Positions 8,969 through 18,056 of a stretch of DNA of 64,000 bases are shown piece by piece. The stretch covers positions 62,001 through 126,000 of the forward strand of contig JBAXSI010000002.1 in the NCBI GenBank assembly GCA_037130755.1. The letters run 5' to 3'. Source of the stretch: UBA10649 sp037130755 (GTDB lineage: Bacteria > Actinomycetota > Actinomycetes > S36-B12). Below the pieces are notes generated by a model, which did not search any database, was not told the DNA's origin, and saw nothing but the letters and a program-made list of their open reading frames with translations. The number at the start of each line of letters is the position of its first letter. Position 1 is the first letter of the stretch. The translations under genes and the position numbers were made by a program.

Positions 8969-9667
8969 TCAGGCGCGCGTGCAGAACATGAGGTCGGTAA
9001 TGGCGCGGCCCTCGCGCAGCGCGCGCTCCTCGTAGTGCGTCACCGGTCGCCATGCCGGGCGTTCGATGCGACCCCCGGTCCAGCCCGGCTGGGCAGCGAA
9101 GGTCTCCTCGATGGCGACGACATATGCGTCCCAGTCCGTCGCCACATGCCAGCAGCCACCCGGCCGCATGCGCGATGCCACCAGTTCCAGGACCGGACGC
9201 TGGATGATCCTGCGCTTGTGGTGACGCGCCTTCGGCCAGGGGTCGGGGAAGTACGAGCGCACCCCGGCCAGTGCACCGACGGGGATCATCCGCTTGAGCA
9301 CCGTCAGGGCGTCGGCCTCCATGACGCGGACGTTGGTGATCCCCGTCCCGGCGATCAGGTCGAGGAGGTTTCCGACGCCGGGCGTGTGGATGTCGAGCGC
9401 GAGGATCCCCGAGCGCGGCTCCGCGGCCGCCATCTGCGCGGTGGCCGCGCCGGTGCCGAAGCCGATCTCGAGGATGACCGGGACATCAGCTCCCCACACG
9501 CTTGCGAGGTCGATCTCCTGATCGCCTGGCTCAAGGCGCCAGCGAACCTCGCTCAGGGCAAGCAGCTGTCGCTGGGTGATGCGACTTCGTCGCGGCTTGT
9601 AGGTGCGGATGCCCGGGCCGAGGACGCCTGCGTCGGCGTGCCCGCGCAGTTCGTACCGTCCCGTCAT
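8969..9667 (-). CDS. trmB: tRNA (guanine46-N7)-methyltransferase
   Basis: A 232-residue SAM-dependent methyltransferase that puts m7G at position 46 of tRNA. The SAM-binding motif 'VILEIGFGTGAAT', the acidic 'ALDIHTPG', and the catalytic/substrate block 'SYFPDPWPKARHHKRRI' are all present. The ATG at 9667 overlaps the stop codon of the upstream peptidase-like gene in an ATGA, so the two genes are translationally coupled. An upstream in-frame start would run through the neighbour and is rejected. Confidence 0.92.
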   Translation of the reverse strand: MTGRYELRGHADAGVLGPGIRTYKPRRSRITQRQLLALSEVRWRLEPGDQEIDLASVWGADVPVILEIGFGTGAATAQMAAAEPRSGILALDIHTPGVGNLLDLIAGTGITNVRVMEADALTVLKRMIPVGALAGVRSYFPDPWPKARHHKRRIIQRPVLELVASRMRPGGCWHVATDWDAYVVAIEETFAAQPGWTGGRIERPAWRPVTHYEERALREGRAITDLMFCTRA

Positions 9668-10383
9668 CCGGTGACGCGCAGTCGCAGGGGAGCGTTGACA
9701 CGATGCCGACGATCCGCCTCGATCCGCCACGCGGACTGCCGTCCGCGCGAGCGGAACTCCCACAGTCCGTCCTCGCTCGGCCCCTCGGAGACCAGCGCCG
9801 TGTCCTCGTCGATGCCGACAACGATCGCGGTATCCGTGACGAGAGGGCGCATGACGAAGTCAGGGATCATGCGGCTGTACTTGTCGAAGTGGGGAAGCAC
9901 GCGGATGTCGGGGACGACGCCGAGGCCGTCGACTCCACCGCGCTTGGGATGACGGAAGTCGGGGATGTAGCCGCCGAGTGCCATGGCACCGGCGCTGCAG
10001 CCGGCCAAGGACGCGCCGGCTCGCCATTCCTCCTGGATCGCTTCCCACACTCGAGTGCCGCGCAGTGCCTTGGCCAGATGGCTGGGATTGCCACCGGAGA
10101 GGTAGATGAGCCCCGCGCCGCGGATCAGGTCCGCGTTGGCGGCATCGTTCGCGGTGGCCGCATCCCGCACGTCGACCACCACCTGCTCGGCATCGAGTCG
10201 CTCAGCAGCCTCGGCGCCGAGTTGGTGCCAGCGCGCCAGCGATCGTTCGCCCTCCGGTGATGCCGCCGTGGCGAGCTGGACGTACCGGCGCGGCCGACCC
10301 TCCAGCAGCCAGCCCTCCACGTCCTGCATGACCGGCAGGTACTCGCCACTGCCGACGAGAGCCAGTCGTCCGGGGGTGTTCAT
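9664..10383 (-). CDS. Peptidase S51 / cyanophycinase-like protein
   Basis: This 239-residue protein has the class-I glutamine-amidotransferase-like fold of the S51 family (peptidase E, cyanophycinase). The nucleophile elbow 'LAGCSAGAMALGG' places the catalytic serine at residue 130, and 'YLSGGNPSHL' matches the loop before it. Peptidase E removes N-terminal Asp from dipeptides; the true substrate here is not known. ATG at 10383 follows TACGGT (10390–10395) by exactly 6 nt, so it is probably leaderless. It forms an operon with trmB. Confidence 0.75.
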   Translation of the reverse strand: MNTPGRLALVGSGEYLPVMQDVEGWLLEGRPRRYVQLATAASPEGERSLARWHQLGAEAAERLDAEQVVVDVRDAATANDAANADLIRGAGLIYLSGGNPSHLAKALRGTRVWEAIQEEWRAGASLAGCSAGAMALGGYIPDFRHPKRGGVDGLGVVPDIRVLPHFDKYSRMIPDFVMRPLVTDTAIVVGIDEDTALVSEGPSEDGLWEFRSRGRQSAWRIEADRRHRVNAPLRLRVTG

Positions 10384-10405
10384 CGCCCCACCGTAGGAGA
10401 AGAGG

Positions 10406-11605
10406 TCATGGGCGGCGAATCCAGTGCTCGCGCGGCGGCAGCGCCGGTCCGGCCCACAGGCCGATGATCAGGGCGACCAGATGGAGAGCCACGCCGAATG
10501 CGATGACTGCCCAGGTGCCCAGCGGGATGAGCGTCCCGCAGATGGCCGTCGCCAGTGCGAACGCCGTCATGCGGAGGCTGGCCGAGGTGGTGAAGACCTG
10601 TGACTGCACGTGCGAAGGTGCCTCGCGCTGCCTGACCTGGAACATGCCTGACACAAGGGGCGGCTCCGTCGCACCCATCGCGAATGCCGCGACGAGCAGC
10701 GTCCACGTCGTCGGCGCCAGCCCGATGAGCACGAGCATCAGCCCCGACAGGGCCATCGACACGATGATCGCGCGGTCGGGGCGGACGACGGGGTGGCGCG
10801 CGAACCACAGTGCGGTAGTGACGCCGCCGACGGCGAAGGCGCCGAGGATCACTCCGGTGAACTGCAGGGACCCGGTCAGCGACTGGGCGAGCAGGGGGGC
10901 GGCGACGAAGACGGCGGCCTGCCCGGCGAAGCCGACGGTGGTGATGATGGCGGTGCGACGAAGCGACACCCGCCGGACGATCGTCCCCATCCCGGCCTTG
11001 AGGTCGTGTCCCAGCGTCGTCGTGACGACGTGGCCTGGATCGGCATGCAGCGGGACCATCCGCAGCATCACCAAGGACACCATGAGCAATAGCACCGGGA
11101 GCCAGAGCGGGGCGGTGTCCGAGACGACCACTAAGGCGGCGGCCAGCGGCGGCGCTGCAACTGCGGCGACGCTGTAGGTCGCGGCATCCAAGGAATAGGC
11201 CCGCTTGATGGCGGTCGCGGGGATCAGGCGCGGCAGTTGCGCGCTCCATGCGCCGGTGATCGCCGGGTATCCGAATCCGGCGACGACGGCCATGGCCATG
11301 ACCCAGCCGACCGGGACTCGGCCGATGGTGAGCGCAACGGCGACAAGCCCTCCAGCCATCGTCGCCATGGCCAGGGCGAAGCCGCGACGCGGCGCACGCG
11401 ATCGATCCAGCAGGGCCCCGACGACGGGCCCGCCGATCGCCGCGGAGGCGGTCAGTGAGGCGACGAGGTAGGAGCCGGTGGTCGCGTTTCCGATCGTCGC
11501 GATCGCCGCGATCAGCAGTGCGGGGCCGGCCGACTCCGTCGCCGAGCGAGCGAGGGTCGCGGTCACGAGGTACGCGGGCAGGGCGGGGAGGCCGGTCCGC
11601 ATCAC
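10406..11605 (-). CDS. MFS transporter
   Basis: A roughly 399-residue major facilitator with about 12 membrane segments and no recognisable substrate signature. The loop 'GALLDRSRAPRRG' after the second helix matches the MFS motif A position. Start choice: GTG at 11605 has TACCGT exactly 6 nt upstream (11612–11617), while an ATG follows directly at 11602; translation from the far upstream in-frame start would cross the divergent CsoR-like promoter. The divergent neighbour is the metal/sulfur-type regulator at 11705, but no link in function can be shown. Confidence 0.75.
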   Translation of the reverse strand: MMRTGLPALPAYLVTATLARSATESAGPALLIAAIATIGNATTGSYLVASLTASAAIGGPVVGALLDRSRAPRRGFALAMATMAGGLVAVALTIGRVPVGWVMAMAVVAGFGYPAITGAWSAQLPRLIPATAIKRAYSLDAATYSVAAVAAPPLAAALVVVSDTAPLWLPVLLLMVSLVMLRMVPLHADPGHVVTTTLGHDLKAGMGTIVRRVSLRRTAIITTVGFAGQAAVFVAAPLLAQSLTGSLQFTGVILGAFAVGGVTTALWFARHPVVRPDRAIIVSMALSGLMLVLIGLAPTTWTLLVAAFAMGATEPPLVSGMFQVRQREAPSHVQSQVFTTSASLRMTAFALATAICGTLIPLGTWAVIAFGVALHLVALIIGLWAGPALPPREHWIRRP

Positions 11606-11671
11606 GAGCCCACGGTATCCGCGGGCCTTCCTTGGAGGGACGTCCCGGTGATTGCGGGTCCCTTGGATGCC

Positions 11672-11698
11672 ATACCCCTGCGGGTATCGGGTTACACT
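11672..11698 (+). promoter_or_regulatory. CsoR/CstR-type operator and leaderless promoter of the regulator gene
   Basis: A perfect inverted repeat ATACCC-CTGC-GGGTAT occupies 11672–11687, the classic shape of operators bound by DUF156 (CsoR/CstR) repressors. A -10-like TACACT follows at 11693–11698, exactly 6 nt before the ATG at 11705, so the mRNA is probably leaderless and the operator covers the spacer and -35 region. A matching palindrome lies in front of the thioredoxin gene at 19075–19090. Confidence 0.75.
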
Positions 11699-11704
11699 GG
11701 GGCC

Positions 11705-11965
11705 ATGAACATCGAGCCAGCGGTCAGCCACGACATCGTGATGCGCCTCAAGAGGGCGCGCGGGCAACTCGACGGCGTCATCAACATGATCCAGGAGGAG
11801 CGCAGCTGCAGCGACGTGGTCACGCAGCTCGCCGCGGTGTCCAAGGCCCTGGATCGCGCGGGATTCAAGATCGTCGCGTCCGGCCTGCAGCAGTGCTGGG
11901 AACACGGCGACGACGCGCCGATGACGCGCCAGGAGCTCGAGAAGCTCTTCTTGTCCCTCGCCTGA
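11705..11965 (+). CDS. DUF156 (CsoR/CstR-family) transcriptional repressor
   Basis: An 86-residue all-helical repressor of the CsoR/RcnR/CstR family. Cysteines C35 ('RSCSDV') and C64 ('LQQCW') match the two conserved Cu(I)/thiol cysteines of CsoR, but the position of the CsoR copper-ligand histidine, four residues before the second cysteine, is glycine (G60). That favours a persulfide-sensing CstR-like or other non-copper function, although the next gene encodes a CopZ-like protein. It is probably autoregulated through the operator at 11672–11687 and may also control the thioredoxin gene at 18675–19064. Confidence 0.85.
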   Translation: MNIEPAVSHDIVMRLKRARGQLDGVINMIQEERSCSDVVTQLAAVSKALDRAGFKIVASGLQQCWEHGDDAPMTRQELEKLFLSLA

Positions 11966-12029
11966 GCCGCGACCTGTCCGATACCTTCATTCCACCGAAC
12001 GACATGGACCCCACCAGCAAGGAGCAGAA

Positions 12030-12245
12030 ATGACCACGCAGGTCTTCAAGGTTTCCGGCATGACGTGCGAGCACTGCGTCGCGTCCGTCACTGAGGAGCT
12101 CACCGAGCTTCCGGGCGTCGGGGCCGTGAATGTCGATCTGGTCCCCGGTGAGGTCTCGTCCGTGACCGTCGAGAGCGAGGCCGAGCTCGACGCCGCTGCG
12201 GTGCGTGCCGCGATCGACGAAGCCGGCTACGAACTCGTCGACTAG
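12030..12245 (+). CDS. Heavy-metal-associated (CopZ-like) protein
   Basis: A 71-residue ferredoxin-like metallochaperone domain with the metal-binding motif 'GMTCEHC' (C13, C16) and the typical β-α-β-β-α-β spacing ending 'AGYELVD'. Such proteins carry Cu(I) or similar soft metals to ATPases or regulators. It lies 64 nt after the CsoR/CstR-like gene with an AAGGAG ribosome-binding site, so the two form an operon. No P-type ATPase is present nearby. Confidence 0.88.
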   Translation: MTTQVFKVSGMTCEHCVASVTEELTELPGVGAVNVDLVPGEVSSVTVESEAELDAAAVRAAIDEAGYELVD

Positions 12246-12281
12246 GAAGCGAGGTCCGGCCTCGTCCTGCATGATCGGGGC

Positions 12282-13439
12282 GTGCCCGACTTCGATGTTG
12301 ACGCAATAGACCTAGCCGAACTCCGCACGCGCCGCAGCGCGAAGTGGCGCGAGTTCCCGCCGGACGTGCTGCCCTCGTGGGTCGCCGAGATGGACTTCCC
12401 ACTCGCGACACCCATCGCCACCGCGCTGCGCAATGCGATCGACCGCTCCGACACCGGATACCGCTCCTTGCTGGGCCTGCCACAGGCACTGTCGCTGTTC
12501 GCGGCCCGTTCGTGGAACTGGTCGGTGGACCCGGCCGACGTGCTGGTCGTGCCGGACGTGGTCTCCGGACTCGTGCATGCCGTCAACGTCTTCACCGAGC
12601 CGGGCGACGGGGTCGTCATCAACCCGCCCGTCTATCACCCCTTCTTCATGGTGGTGGACGACGTTACGCACCGGACCGTGGTCGAGGTCCCGATGGCTCG
12701 CGCCGACGACGGCAGCTACTCCCTGGACCTCGATGCACTGGCACTGGCGTTCGCGCGCCCTGACGTGACGGCGTACATCCTCTGCAGCCCCCACAACCCC
12801 TCCGGCAGCGTGCCGACGCGCGCAGAACTGGAGACGATCAGCTCGCTCGCCGAGCAGCACGGCGTTGCCGTGATCTCCGATGAGATCCATGCACCCCTCG
12901 TGATGCCTGGCGCCCAGCACGTGCCGTACCTGACGGTCGCTCCCGATCATGCCCGGGCAGTGACCGTGATCTCCGCGTCGAAGGCGTGGAACATCCCCGG
13001 CCTGAAGTGCGCGCAGATCGCTACGACGCCCGAGGTGTCCGCCGAGTTCGCGCGTCGGTTGCCGCTGGAGATGTCGTTCGGCACAGGGCACTTCGGGGTG
13101 ATTGCGCAGATCGCCGCGTACATGGACGGAGCAGAGTGGCTTGAGCAGGTCGTCGGGATCCTTGACGGGAACCGTCGCCTCCTGACGGAGTTGCTGGCCG
13201 CCCGGCTGCCGCTTGCGGGCTACGTCACACCACAGGCCTCCTATCTGGCCTGGCTCGACCTCGCCGCTTACGGGCTGGGCGATGACCCCGCTGAGGTGAT
13301 CCGCGAACGGGCGCAGCTGGCCCTCAGTCCCGGCCTGAGCTTCGGCAGGCAGGGTCGAGGCTTTGCCCGACTGAACTTCGGGACGTCCCCCGTTCTGGTG
13401 GCCGAGATTGTCGATCGGCTGGCTTCCGTGGTGCAATAG
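12282..13439 (+). CDS. MalY/PatB-type aminotransferase-fold C-S lyase
   Basis: A 385-residue fold-type I PLP enzyme. The N-terminus 'LRTRRSAKWREFPPDVLPSW' followed by VAEMDFP is the signature of the MalY/PatB group, which cleaves cystathionine and related C-S bonds to pyruvate, ammonia and a thiol. The PLP lysine is K234 in 'SASKAWNIPGLK', and 'SPHNPSG' and 'SDEIHAPLV' bind the cofactor. It starts with GTG at 12282. In context it could supply homocysteine by the cystathionine β-lyase reaction, but substrate is not proven. Confidence 0.85.
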   Translation: MPDFDVDAIDLAELRTRRSAKWREFPPDVLPSWVAEMDFPLATPIATALRNAIDRSDTGYRSLLGLPQALSLFAARSWNWSVDPADVLVVPDVVSGLVHAVNVFTEPGDGVVINPPVYHPFFMVVDDVTHRTVVEVPMARADDGSYSLDLDALALAFARPDVTAYILCSPHNPSGSVPTRAELETISSLAEQHGVAVISDEIHAPLVMPGAQHVPYLTVAPDHARAVTVISASKAWNIPGLKCAQIATTPEVSAEFARRLPLEMSFGTGHFGVIAQIAAYMDGAEWLEQVVGILDGNRRLLTELLAARLPLAGYVTPQASYLAWLDLAAYGLGDDPAEVIRERAQLALSPGLSFGRQGRGFARLNFGTSPVLVAEIVDRLASVVQ

Positions 13440-13443
13440 TTCA

Positions 13444-14088
13444 GTGAGGCGCCTTCCCCTGGCCGCCGCGTCGGCGGCTGCCCTGATCGCTGCCTTCGCC
13501 ATCCCCTCTGCCGCTGCAGCTCCCGTGATTCACACCGCGCCGCTGGTAGCGCCGGCGAAGGATCGCTACGCGGTGGGCGACTCCGTGATGCTCGGCGCGA
13601 AGTCGAACCTCAAGGGCAAGGGCTTCAAGATCGTCGATGCCGTCGAGAGCCGGCAGGCTTACCTGGGACCTTCACTCCTGCGCAAGCGGGGCGTGACCCT
13701 CCCGAAGAACGTCGTCGTCCACCTCGGCACCAACGGCACCTTCCCACTGTCGGTCTGCAAGAAGATCGTGTCGGCGGCCGGGCCGGACCGGCGGGTCTTC
13801 CTGGTGACGGTGCACGTGCCGAGGTCGTGGCAGAAGCCGAACAACAAGGTGATCCGTCAGTGCGATTCGGCCTTTGCGGCAGACCGGGTGCATGTCATCG
13901 ACTGGAACACGGCGGTCAAGGCGCACCCGAAGTGGCTATACGGCGATCACACGCACCTTCGCCCGGCCGGCGCCAAGGGCTTCGCGTCGCTGATCGACTA
14001 CAACGTCGACCAGGCCGTCGCCGCCGCGCACAAGCGGGCTGTCGACGCTGCCGCCGGGGCCGGTTCCGCGGGTACTGTCACGCTGTGA
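13444..14088 (+). CDS. Secreted SGNH-hydrolase-like protein
   Basis: A 214-residue protein with an N-terminal signal peptide (VRRLPLAAASAAALIAAFA...AAA). The block 'AVGDSVMLGA' gives the SGNH nucleophile S47, 'VVHLGTNG' the Asn block, and 'GDHTHLRPAG' the Asp/His pair. This type often forms the extracytoplasmic domain of acyltransferase-3 O-acetyltransferases; here it stands alone. GTG at 13444 is chosen because the signal peptide starts there. The 3' end overlaps the esterase start in a GTGA, indicating coupling. Confidence 0.75.
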   Translation: MRRLPLAAASAAALIAAFAIPSAAAAPVIHTAPLVAPAKDRYAVGDSVMLGAKSNLKGKGFKIVDAVESRQAYLGPSLLRKRGVTLPKNVVVHLGTNGTFPLSVCKKIVSAAGPDRRVFLVTVHVPRSWQKPNNKVIRQCDSAFAADRVHVIDWNTAVKAHPKWLYGDHTHLRPAGAKGFASLIDYNVDQAVAAAHKRAVDAAAGAGSAGTVTL

Positions 14089-15023
14089 CCTCAGACGCTC
14101 TCGTTGCGCCACTCTCCGACGATTGCGAGCAACTGCGCCGTGACCTCATCGAGCGGCAACTCCCTCCGGTGTGGTCGCTGGATGCCCAGACTGCTCGCCG
14201 TCTCCACCGCGAGGGCGCCGATGCTGTCCGGGCGGCATGGCAGCCTCCGCTCGACTCGCTGCCCGTCGTCACTGAGGATGTCGTTGCCGTCGATGGCCGT
14301 CCCGCCATGCGCATCTACCGCAACACCGAAACGGTGAACGCGGCCGTCACCATCGCGTGGTTCCATGGCGGTGGCTGGGTGCTCGGTGATCTGGAAACGG
14401 GGCATGCCGCGGCAAGCACGGCCTGTGCACAGACCGGCTGGGACGTCGTCAACGTCGACTACCGGTGCGCTCCTGTCGATCCCTTCCCGGCCGCTGTCGA
14501 CGACGCGATCGCAGCCACCCAATGGCTGCTGGACGAGGGCCGGCGCGTGGTCGTGGCAGGCGACAGCGCCGGCGGCAATCTGGCAGGCGTCGTTGCGCAG
14601 CGGCTTGCTGGCCACGCCGGACTGATCGGGCAGGTGCTCGTGTACCCGGCCACCGACCCCACGCTGTCGTACCCCTCGGTCGAGGAGTTCACCGAAGGCC
14701 CCTTCCTGACCGGGCGCGACATGAAGTGGTTCTACGACCAGTACCTGCCCGCCCGCCAGGACCGGACCGACGATCGCCTTGACCTGATGACGGCAGAGCG
14801 CGACAGGCCAACCTTGCCGGCTGTCGTCCTCACCGTTGGCCATGACCCCTTGCGTGACGAGGGCATCGCCTACGCGCGACTGCTTGGCGCGCGAGGGGCT
14901 GAAGTGACGTGGATCCACGCCCCTGAGCTGTTCCACGGCTGCGTCACGCAGTCCGGCGTGCTGCCGTCGAGTGCCGCGCGCGTCCGCGAAATATGGCAAG
15001 CCGCACGTCAACTGTTCACCTGA
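14085..15023 (+). CDS. Alpha/beta hydrolase, hormone-sensitive-lipase (HSL) family esterase
   Basis: A 312-residue α/β hydrolase. The oxyanion-hole motif HGGG is at 94–97, the nucleophile S161 is in 'AGDSAGGNLAG', and the acid and base are in 'VGHDPLRDEG' and 'PELFHGCVT'. This is the layout of bacterial HSL-type acyl esterases acting on short- to medium-chain esters. The GTG start at 14085 overlaps the previous stop codon. No signal peptide is evident, so it is probably cytoplasmic. Confidence 0.85.
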   Translation: MTSDALVAPLSDDCEQLRRDLIERQLPPVWSLDAQTARRLHREGADAVRAAWQPPLDSLPVVTEDVVAVDGRPAMRIYRNTETVNAAVTIAWFHGGGWVLGDLETGHAAASTACAQTGWDVVNVDYRCAPVDPFPAAVDDAIAATQWLLDEGRRVVVAGDSAGGNLAGVVAQRLAGHAGLIGQVLVYPATDPTLSYPSVEEFTEGPFLTGRDMKWFYDQYLPARQDRTDDRLDLMTAERDRPTLPAVVLTVGHDPLRDEGIAYARLLGARGAEVTWIHAPELFHGCVTQSGVLPSSAARVREIWQAARQLFT

Positions 15024-15161
15024 CCTGTGGACTTGGTCACAGGACAGCGTTTGCATGGGCTTTGTGGTCATCCGTACGGTTGCACTAAGGGCATCCTGTG
15101 ACCTTCACCGTCACGCCATGCCCCTGCCCGAGCGTCCCTGCGACAGCACTGGAGCGAGTAC

Positions 15162-16988
15162 ATGACCATCCCCGGCCTGGAAAATCCGCCGACCAAGAAC
15201 AAGCAACTGCTCAAGTGGGTCGAGGAGACCGCGGCGCTCACGAAGCCTGATCGCGTCGAATGGGCCGATGGCTCGGAGGAAGAGTGGCAGCGCCTGACGC
15301 AGCTGCTCGTCGATGGCGGCACGTTCATCCGCCTCAACCCGGAGATCCGCCCGAACTCGTTCCTCGCGCGCTCGGACCCCAGTGACGTCGCTCGAGTCGA
15401 GGACCGCACGTTCATCTGCTCGGCACGCGAGGAGGACGCCGGCCCTACCAACAACTGGGCAGAGCCGTCCGAGATGCGCGAGAAGCTGCACGGACTGTTC
15501 GACGGCTGCATGCGCGGCCGCACCATGTACGTCGTGCCCTTCTCCATGGGCCCGCTCGGCTCGCGGATCTCGCAGCTCGGCGTCGAGATCACCGACTCGC
15601 CGTACGTCGTGGTGAGCATGAAGATCATGACGCGCATGGGGCGCGCGGCGCTCGACCAGATCGGCGAGACCGGCGAGTTCGTCCCGGCCGTGCACACCGT
15701 GGCCTTCCCGCTCGTCGATGCCGCGGGTACGCGTCGCGACGACGTCTCGTGGCCGTGCAACTCCGAGAAGTACATCGTCCACTTCCCCGAGACCCGCGAG
15801 ATCTGGTCATTCGGGTCCGGGTACGGCGGCAACGCACTGCTCGGCAAGAAGTGCTTCGCGCTGCGCATCGCCTCCGCCATGGCTCGCGACGAGGGCTGGA
15901 TGGCCGAGCACATGCTCATCCTCAAGCTGACGTCGCCGACCGGTGACTCGCGCTACATCTCGGCGGCGTTCCCGTCGGCATGCGGGAAGACCAACCTCGC
16001 CATGCTCGAGCCGACCGTGCCCGGCTGGACCGTCGAGACCGTGGGCGACGACATCGCCTGGATGCGTTTCGGTGAGGATGGTCGGCTCTACGCGATCAAC
16101 CCGGAGGCCGGGTTCTTCGGTGTCGCTCCGGGCACCGGCATGGCCACCAACGCCAACGCCGTTCGTGCCCTGTACGCCAACTGCATCTACACGAACGTCG
16201 CCCTCACGGACGACGGCGACATCTGGTGGGAGGGGCTGACCGATGACGCGCCGGCTCACCTGATCGACTGGAAGGGCCGCGACTGGAATCCGGAGTCACC
16301 GGAGCCGTCGAGCCACCCGAATGCTCGCTTCTCCGCGCCGGCGGGCCAGTGCCCGTCGATCGCGCCGAACTGGGAGGACCCGGCCGGCGTGCCGATCGAG
16401 GCGATCCTGTTCGGCGGCCGTCGCGCTACGAACGTCCCGCTCGTGGCGGAGTCGTTCGACTGGGCGCATGGCGTGTTCATGGGTGCGACCGTCTCCAGCG
16501 AGATGACGGCTGCTGCCGTCGGCGGCGTCGGCCAGCTGCGGCGCGACCCGTTCGCCATGCTCCCGTTCTGCGGCTACAACATGGCCGACTACTGGAGCCA
16601 CTGGCTGAAGATCGGCACCATGACCGACGCCGCCAAGTTGCCGCGCATCTACGCGGTGAACTGGTTCCGCAAGGACGCCGACGGCAACTTCCTGTGGCCC
16701 GGATACGGCGAGAACTCCCGGGTGCTCGAGTGGGTAGTGCGCCGGCTCGAGGGAGTGGTCGAGGCAGCGGACACGCCGATCGGCCGCGTCCCGGAGCGGG
16801 GCGACCTCGCGCTCGAAGGGCTTGACGTCACCGCCGAGCAGCTTGAGGAGCTCTTCGCGATCGACCCGGTCACCTGGCTGGCCGAGTCGAACCTGACCGA
16901 GGAGTACTTCGACAAGTTCGGCGACCGCGTTCCGGCCGAACTGCGCGCGCAGTTGGCCGCACTCCGGGAGCGCCTGAACAACGCCTAA
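15162..16988 (+). CDS. pckG: Phosphoenolpyruvate carboxykinase (GTP)
   Basis: The 608-residue length fits GTP-dependent PEP carboxykinase, which interconverts oxaloacetate and PEP at the start of gluconeogenesis. The P-loop-like 'SAFPSACGKTNLAML' contains the reactive cysteine, and 'FEKYIVHFPETREIWSFGSG'-type substrate residues (here NSEKYIVHFPETREIWSFGS), 'FGGRRATNVPLV' and 'WFRKDADGNFLWPGYGENSR' are all present. The ATG at 15162 has a GGAG site upstream. The 138-nt gap before it holds a short hairpin (15024–15043) but no clear operator. It is convergent with the ornithine carbamoyltransferase. Confidence 0.96.
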   Translation: MTIPGLENPPTKNKQLLKWVEETAALTKPDRVEWADGSEEEWQRLTQLLVDGGTFIRLNPEIRPNSFLARSDPSDVARVEDRTFICSAREEDAGPTNNWAEPSEMREKLHGLFDGCMRGRTMYVVPFSMGPLGSRISQLGVEITDSPYVVVSMKIMTRMGRAALDQIGETGEFVPAVHTVAFPLVDAAGTRRDDVSWPCNSEKYIVHFPETREIWSFGSGYGGNALLGKKCFALRIASAMARDEGWMAEHMLILKLTSPTGDSRYISAAFPSACGKTNLAMLEPTVPGWTVETVGDDIAWMRFGEDGRLYAINPEAGFFGVAPGTGMATNANAVRALYANCIYTNVALTDDGDIWWEGLTDDAPAHLIDWKGRDWNPESPEPSSHPNARFSAPAGQCPSIAPNWEDPAGVPIEAILFGGRRATNVPLVAESFDWAHGVFMGATVSSEMTAAAVGGVGQLRRDPFAMLPFCGYNMADYWSHWLKIGTMTDAAKLPRIYAVNWFRKDADGNFLWPGYGENSRVLEWVVRRLEGVVEAADTPIGRVPERGDLALEGLDVTAEQLEELFAIDPVTWLAESNLTEEYFDKFGDRVPAELRAQLAALRERLNNA

Positions 16989-17022
16989 CCCCTCAAGTCG
17001 CCACTCGCGGAAGTGGGGTTAG
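16985..17022. terminator. Bidirectional terminator-like hairpin between pckG and argF
   Basis: An inverted repeat CTAACCCC (16985–16992) / GGGGTTAG (17015–17022) encloses an inner CCACT/AGTGG stem. Each arm contains the TAA stop of one of the two convergent genes, so the structure could stop transcription from both sides. There is no long T tract, so the call rests on symmetry and position. Confidence 0.5.
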
Positions 17023-18011
17023 GACAGGGTGGCGACGAGGATCGCCTTGATGGTGTGCATGCGGTTCTCGGCCTGGTCGAACACGATGCTGGCCGGGGAC
17101 TCGAACACCTCGTTGGAGACCTCGACCCCGTCAGTCAAGCCGAAGTCGGCCGACAGTGACCGGCCGATGGCCGTCTTCTGGTCGTGGTAGGCCGGCAGGC
17201 AGTGCATGAACTTCGCGTTCACGGCCGCCAGTGCCATGGTCGACGCATCGACGCGGTACGGCCGCAGCAACTCGACGCGTTCTGCCCAGACCTCCTTGGG
17301 CTCGCCCATCGAGACCCACACGTCCGTATGGACGAACTCCGCTGCGGCGAGGCCCTCCTCGGGGTCCTCGGTCAGCGTCAGCCTCGCGCCGGTCTGCGCG
17401 GCAAGATCCGACGCCAGGCTGCGCACCTCCGCGGTCGGCCAAAGTGCCTTCGGGGCGACGATGCGGACGTCAGAGCCCATGATCGCGCCCATGACGAGCA
17501 GTGAATTGCCCATGTTGCTTCGGGCATCGCCGAGGTAGGCGTAGGACAGCGGCGCCGCCGTATCGACGGTGTGCTCGCGCATCGTCAGGAAGTCGGCGAG
17601 CATCTGAGTGGGATGCCACTTGTCGGTGAGGCCGTTGTAGACAGGCACGTCAGCGAAGGCGGCCAGTTCGTCGACCGTCTCCTGCGAGGCGCCCCGGTAC
17701 TCGATCGCGTCGAAGATCCTGGCGAGCACGCGGGCGGTGTCGGCGGGTGACTCCTTGTGGCCGATCTGGCTGCTCGCCGGGTCCAGCACGGTGGCGTGCC
17801 CGCCTTGGTCGCGGATGGCGACCTCAAAGCTCACGCGGGTGCGCGTCGACGTCTTCTCGAAGATGAGGGCGATCTGCTTGCCCACGAGGCGTTGGCGCTC
17901 GCTACCGCTGCGACGCTCGGCCTTGAGCTCGGCCGCGAGGGTCAGCAGCCCGTCGAGTTCTGCCGTGGTGAAGTCGGCCTCTTTGAGGAAGTCACGTCCG
18001 GAAAGGGTCAC
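17019..18011 (-). CDS. argF: Ornithine carbamoyltransferase
   Basis: A 330-residue carbamoyltransferase that joins carbamoyl phosphate and ornithine to citrulline. The carbamoyl-phosphate motif 'FEKTSTRTR' (S55–R59), 'LTDKWHPTQMLADF', and the ornithine-binding 'FMHCLPAYHD' are intact. Features such as 'SQIGHKESPADTARVL' and 'EFVHTDVWVSMGEP' resemble the longer ArcB/E. coli ArgF type, so a catabolic role is possible. It stands alone, away from other arg genes. The GTG start at 18011 follows TAGCGT (18018–18023) by exactly 6 nt, indicating a leaderless transcript. Confidence 0.93.
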   Translation of the reverse strand: MTLSGRDFLKEADFTTAELDGLLTLAAELKAERRSGSERQRLVGKQIALIFEKTSTRTRVSFEVAIRDQGGHATVLDPASSQIGHKESPADTARVLARIFDAIEYRGASQETVDELAAFADVPVYNGLTDKWHPTQMLADFLTMREHTVDTAAPLSYAYLGDARSNMGNSLLVMGAIMGSDVRIVAPKALWPTAEVRSLASDLAAQTGARLTLTEDPEEGLAAAEFVHTDVWVSMGEPKEVWAERVELLRPYRVDASTMALAAVNAKFMHCLPAYHDQKTAIGRSLSADFGLTDGVEVSNEVFESPASIVFDQAENRMHTIKAILVATLS

Positions 18012-18056
18012 CGCTGAACGCTACTAGGGCGCTCGAGGCGAACCTCAGGCGATGCC

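Noticed and set aside
10406..11905. A 499-residue MFS protein starting at 11905
   Set aside because: The extra N-terminus would be antisense to the CsoR-like gene and its operator; the membrane protein and a leaderless promoter place the start near 11605.
11705..12245. Calling the DUF156 gene a true copper-sensing CsoR because a CopZ-like gene follows
   Set aside because: The histidine that completes the CsoR Cu(I) site is Gly here; the neutral family name is safer.
15024..15043. CCTGTG-N8-CACAGG hairpin after the esterase as terminator or pckG operator
   Set aside because: The stem is only 6 bp with an 8-nt loop and no T tract; nothing ties it to a regulator, so it is not listed as a feature.
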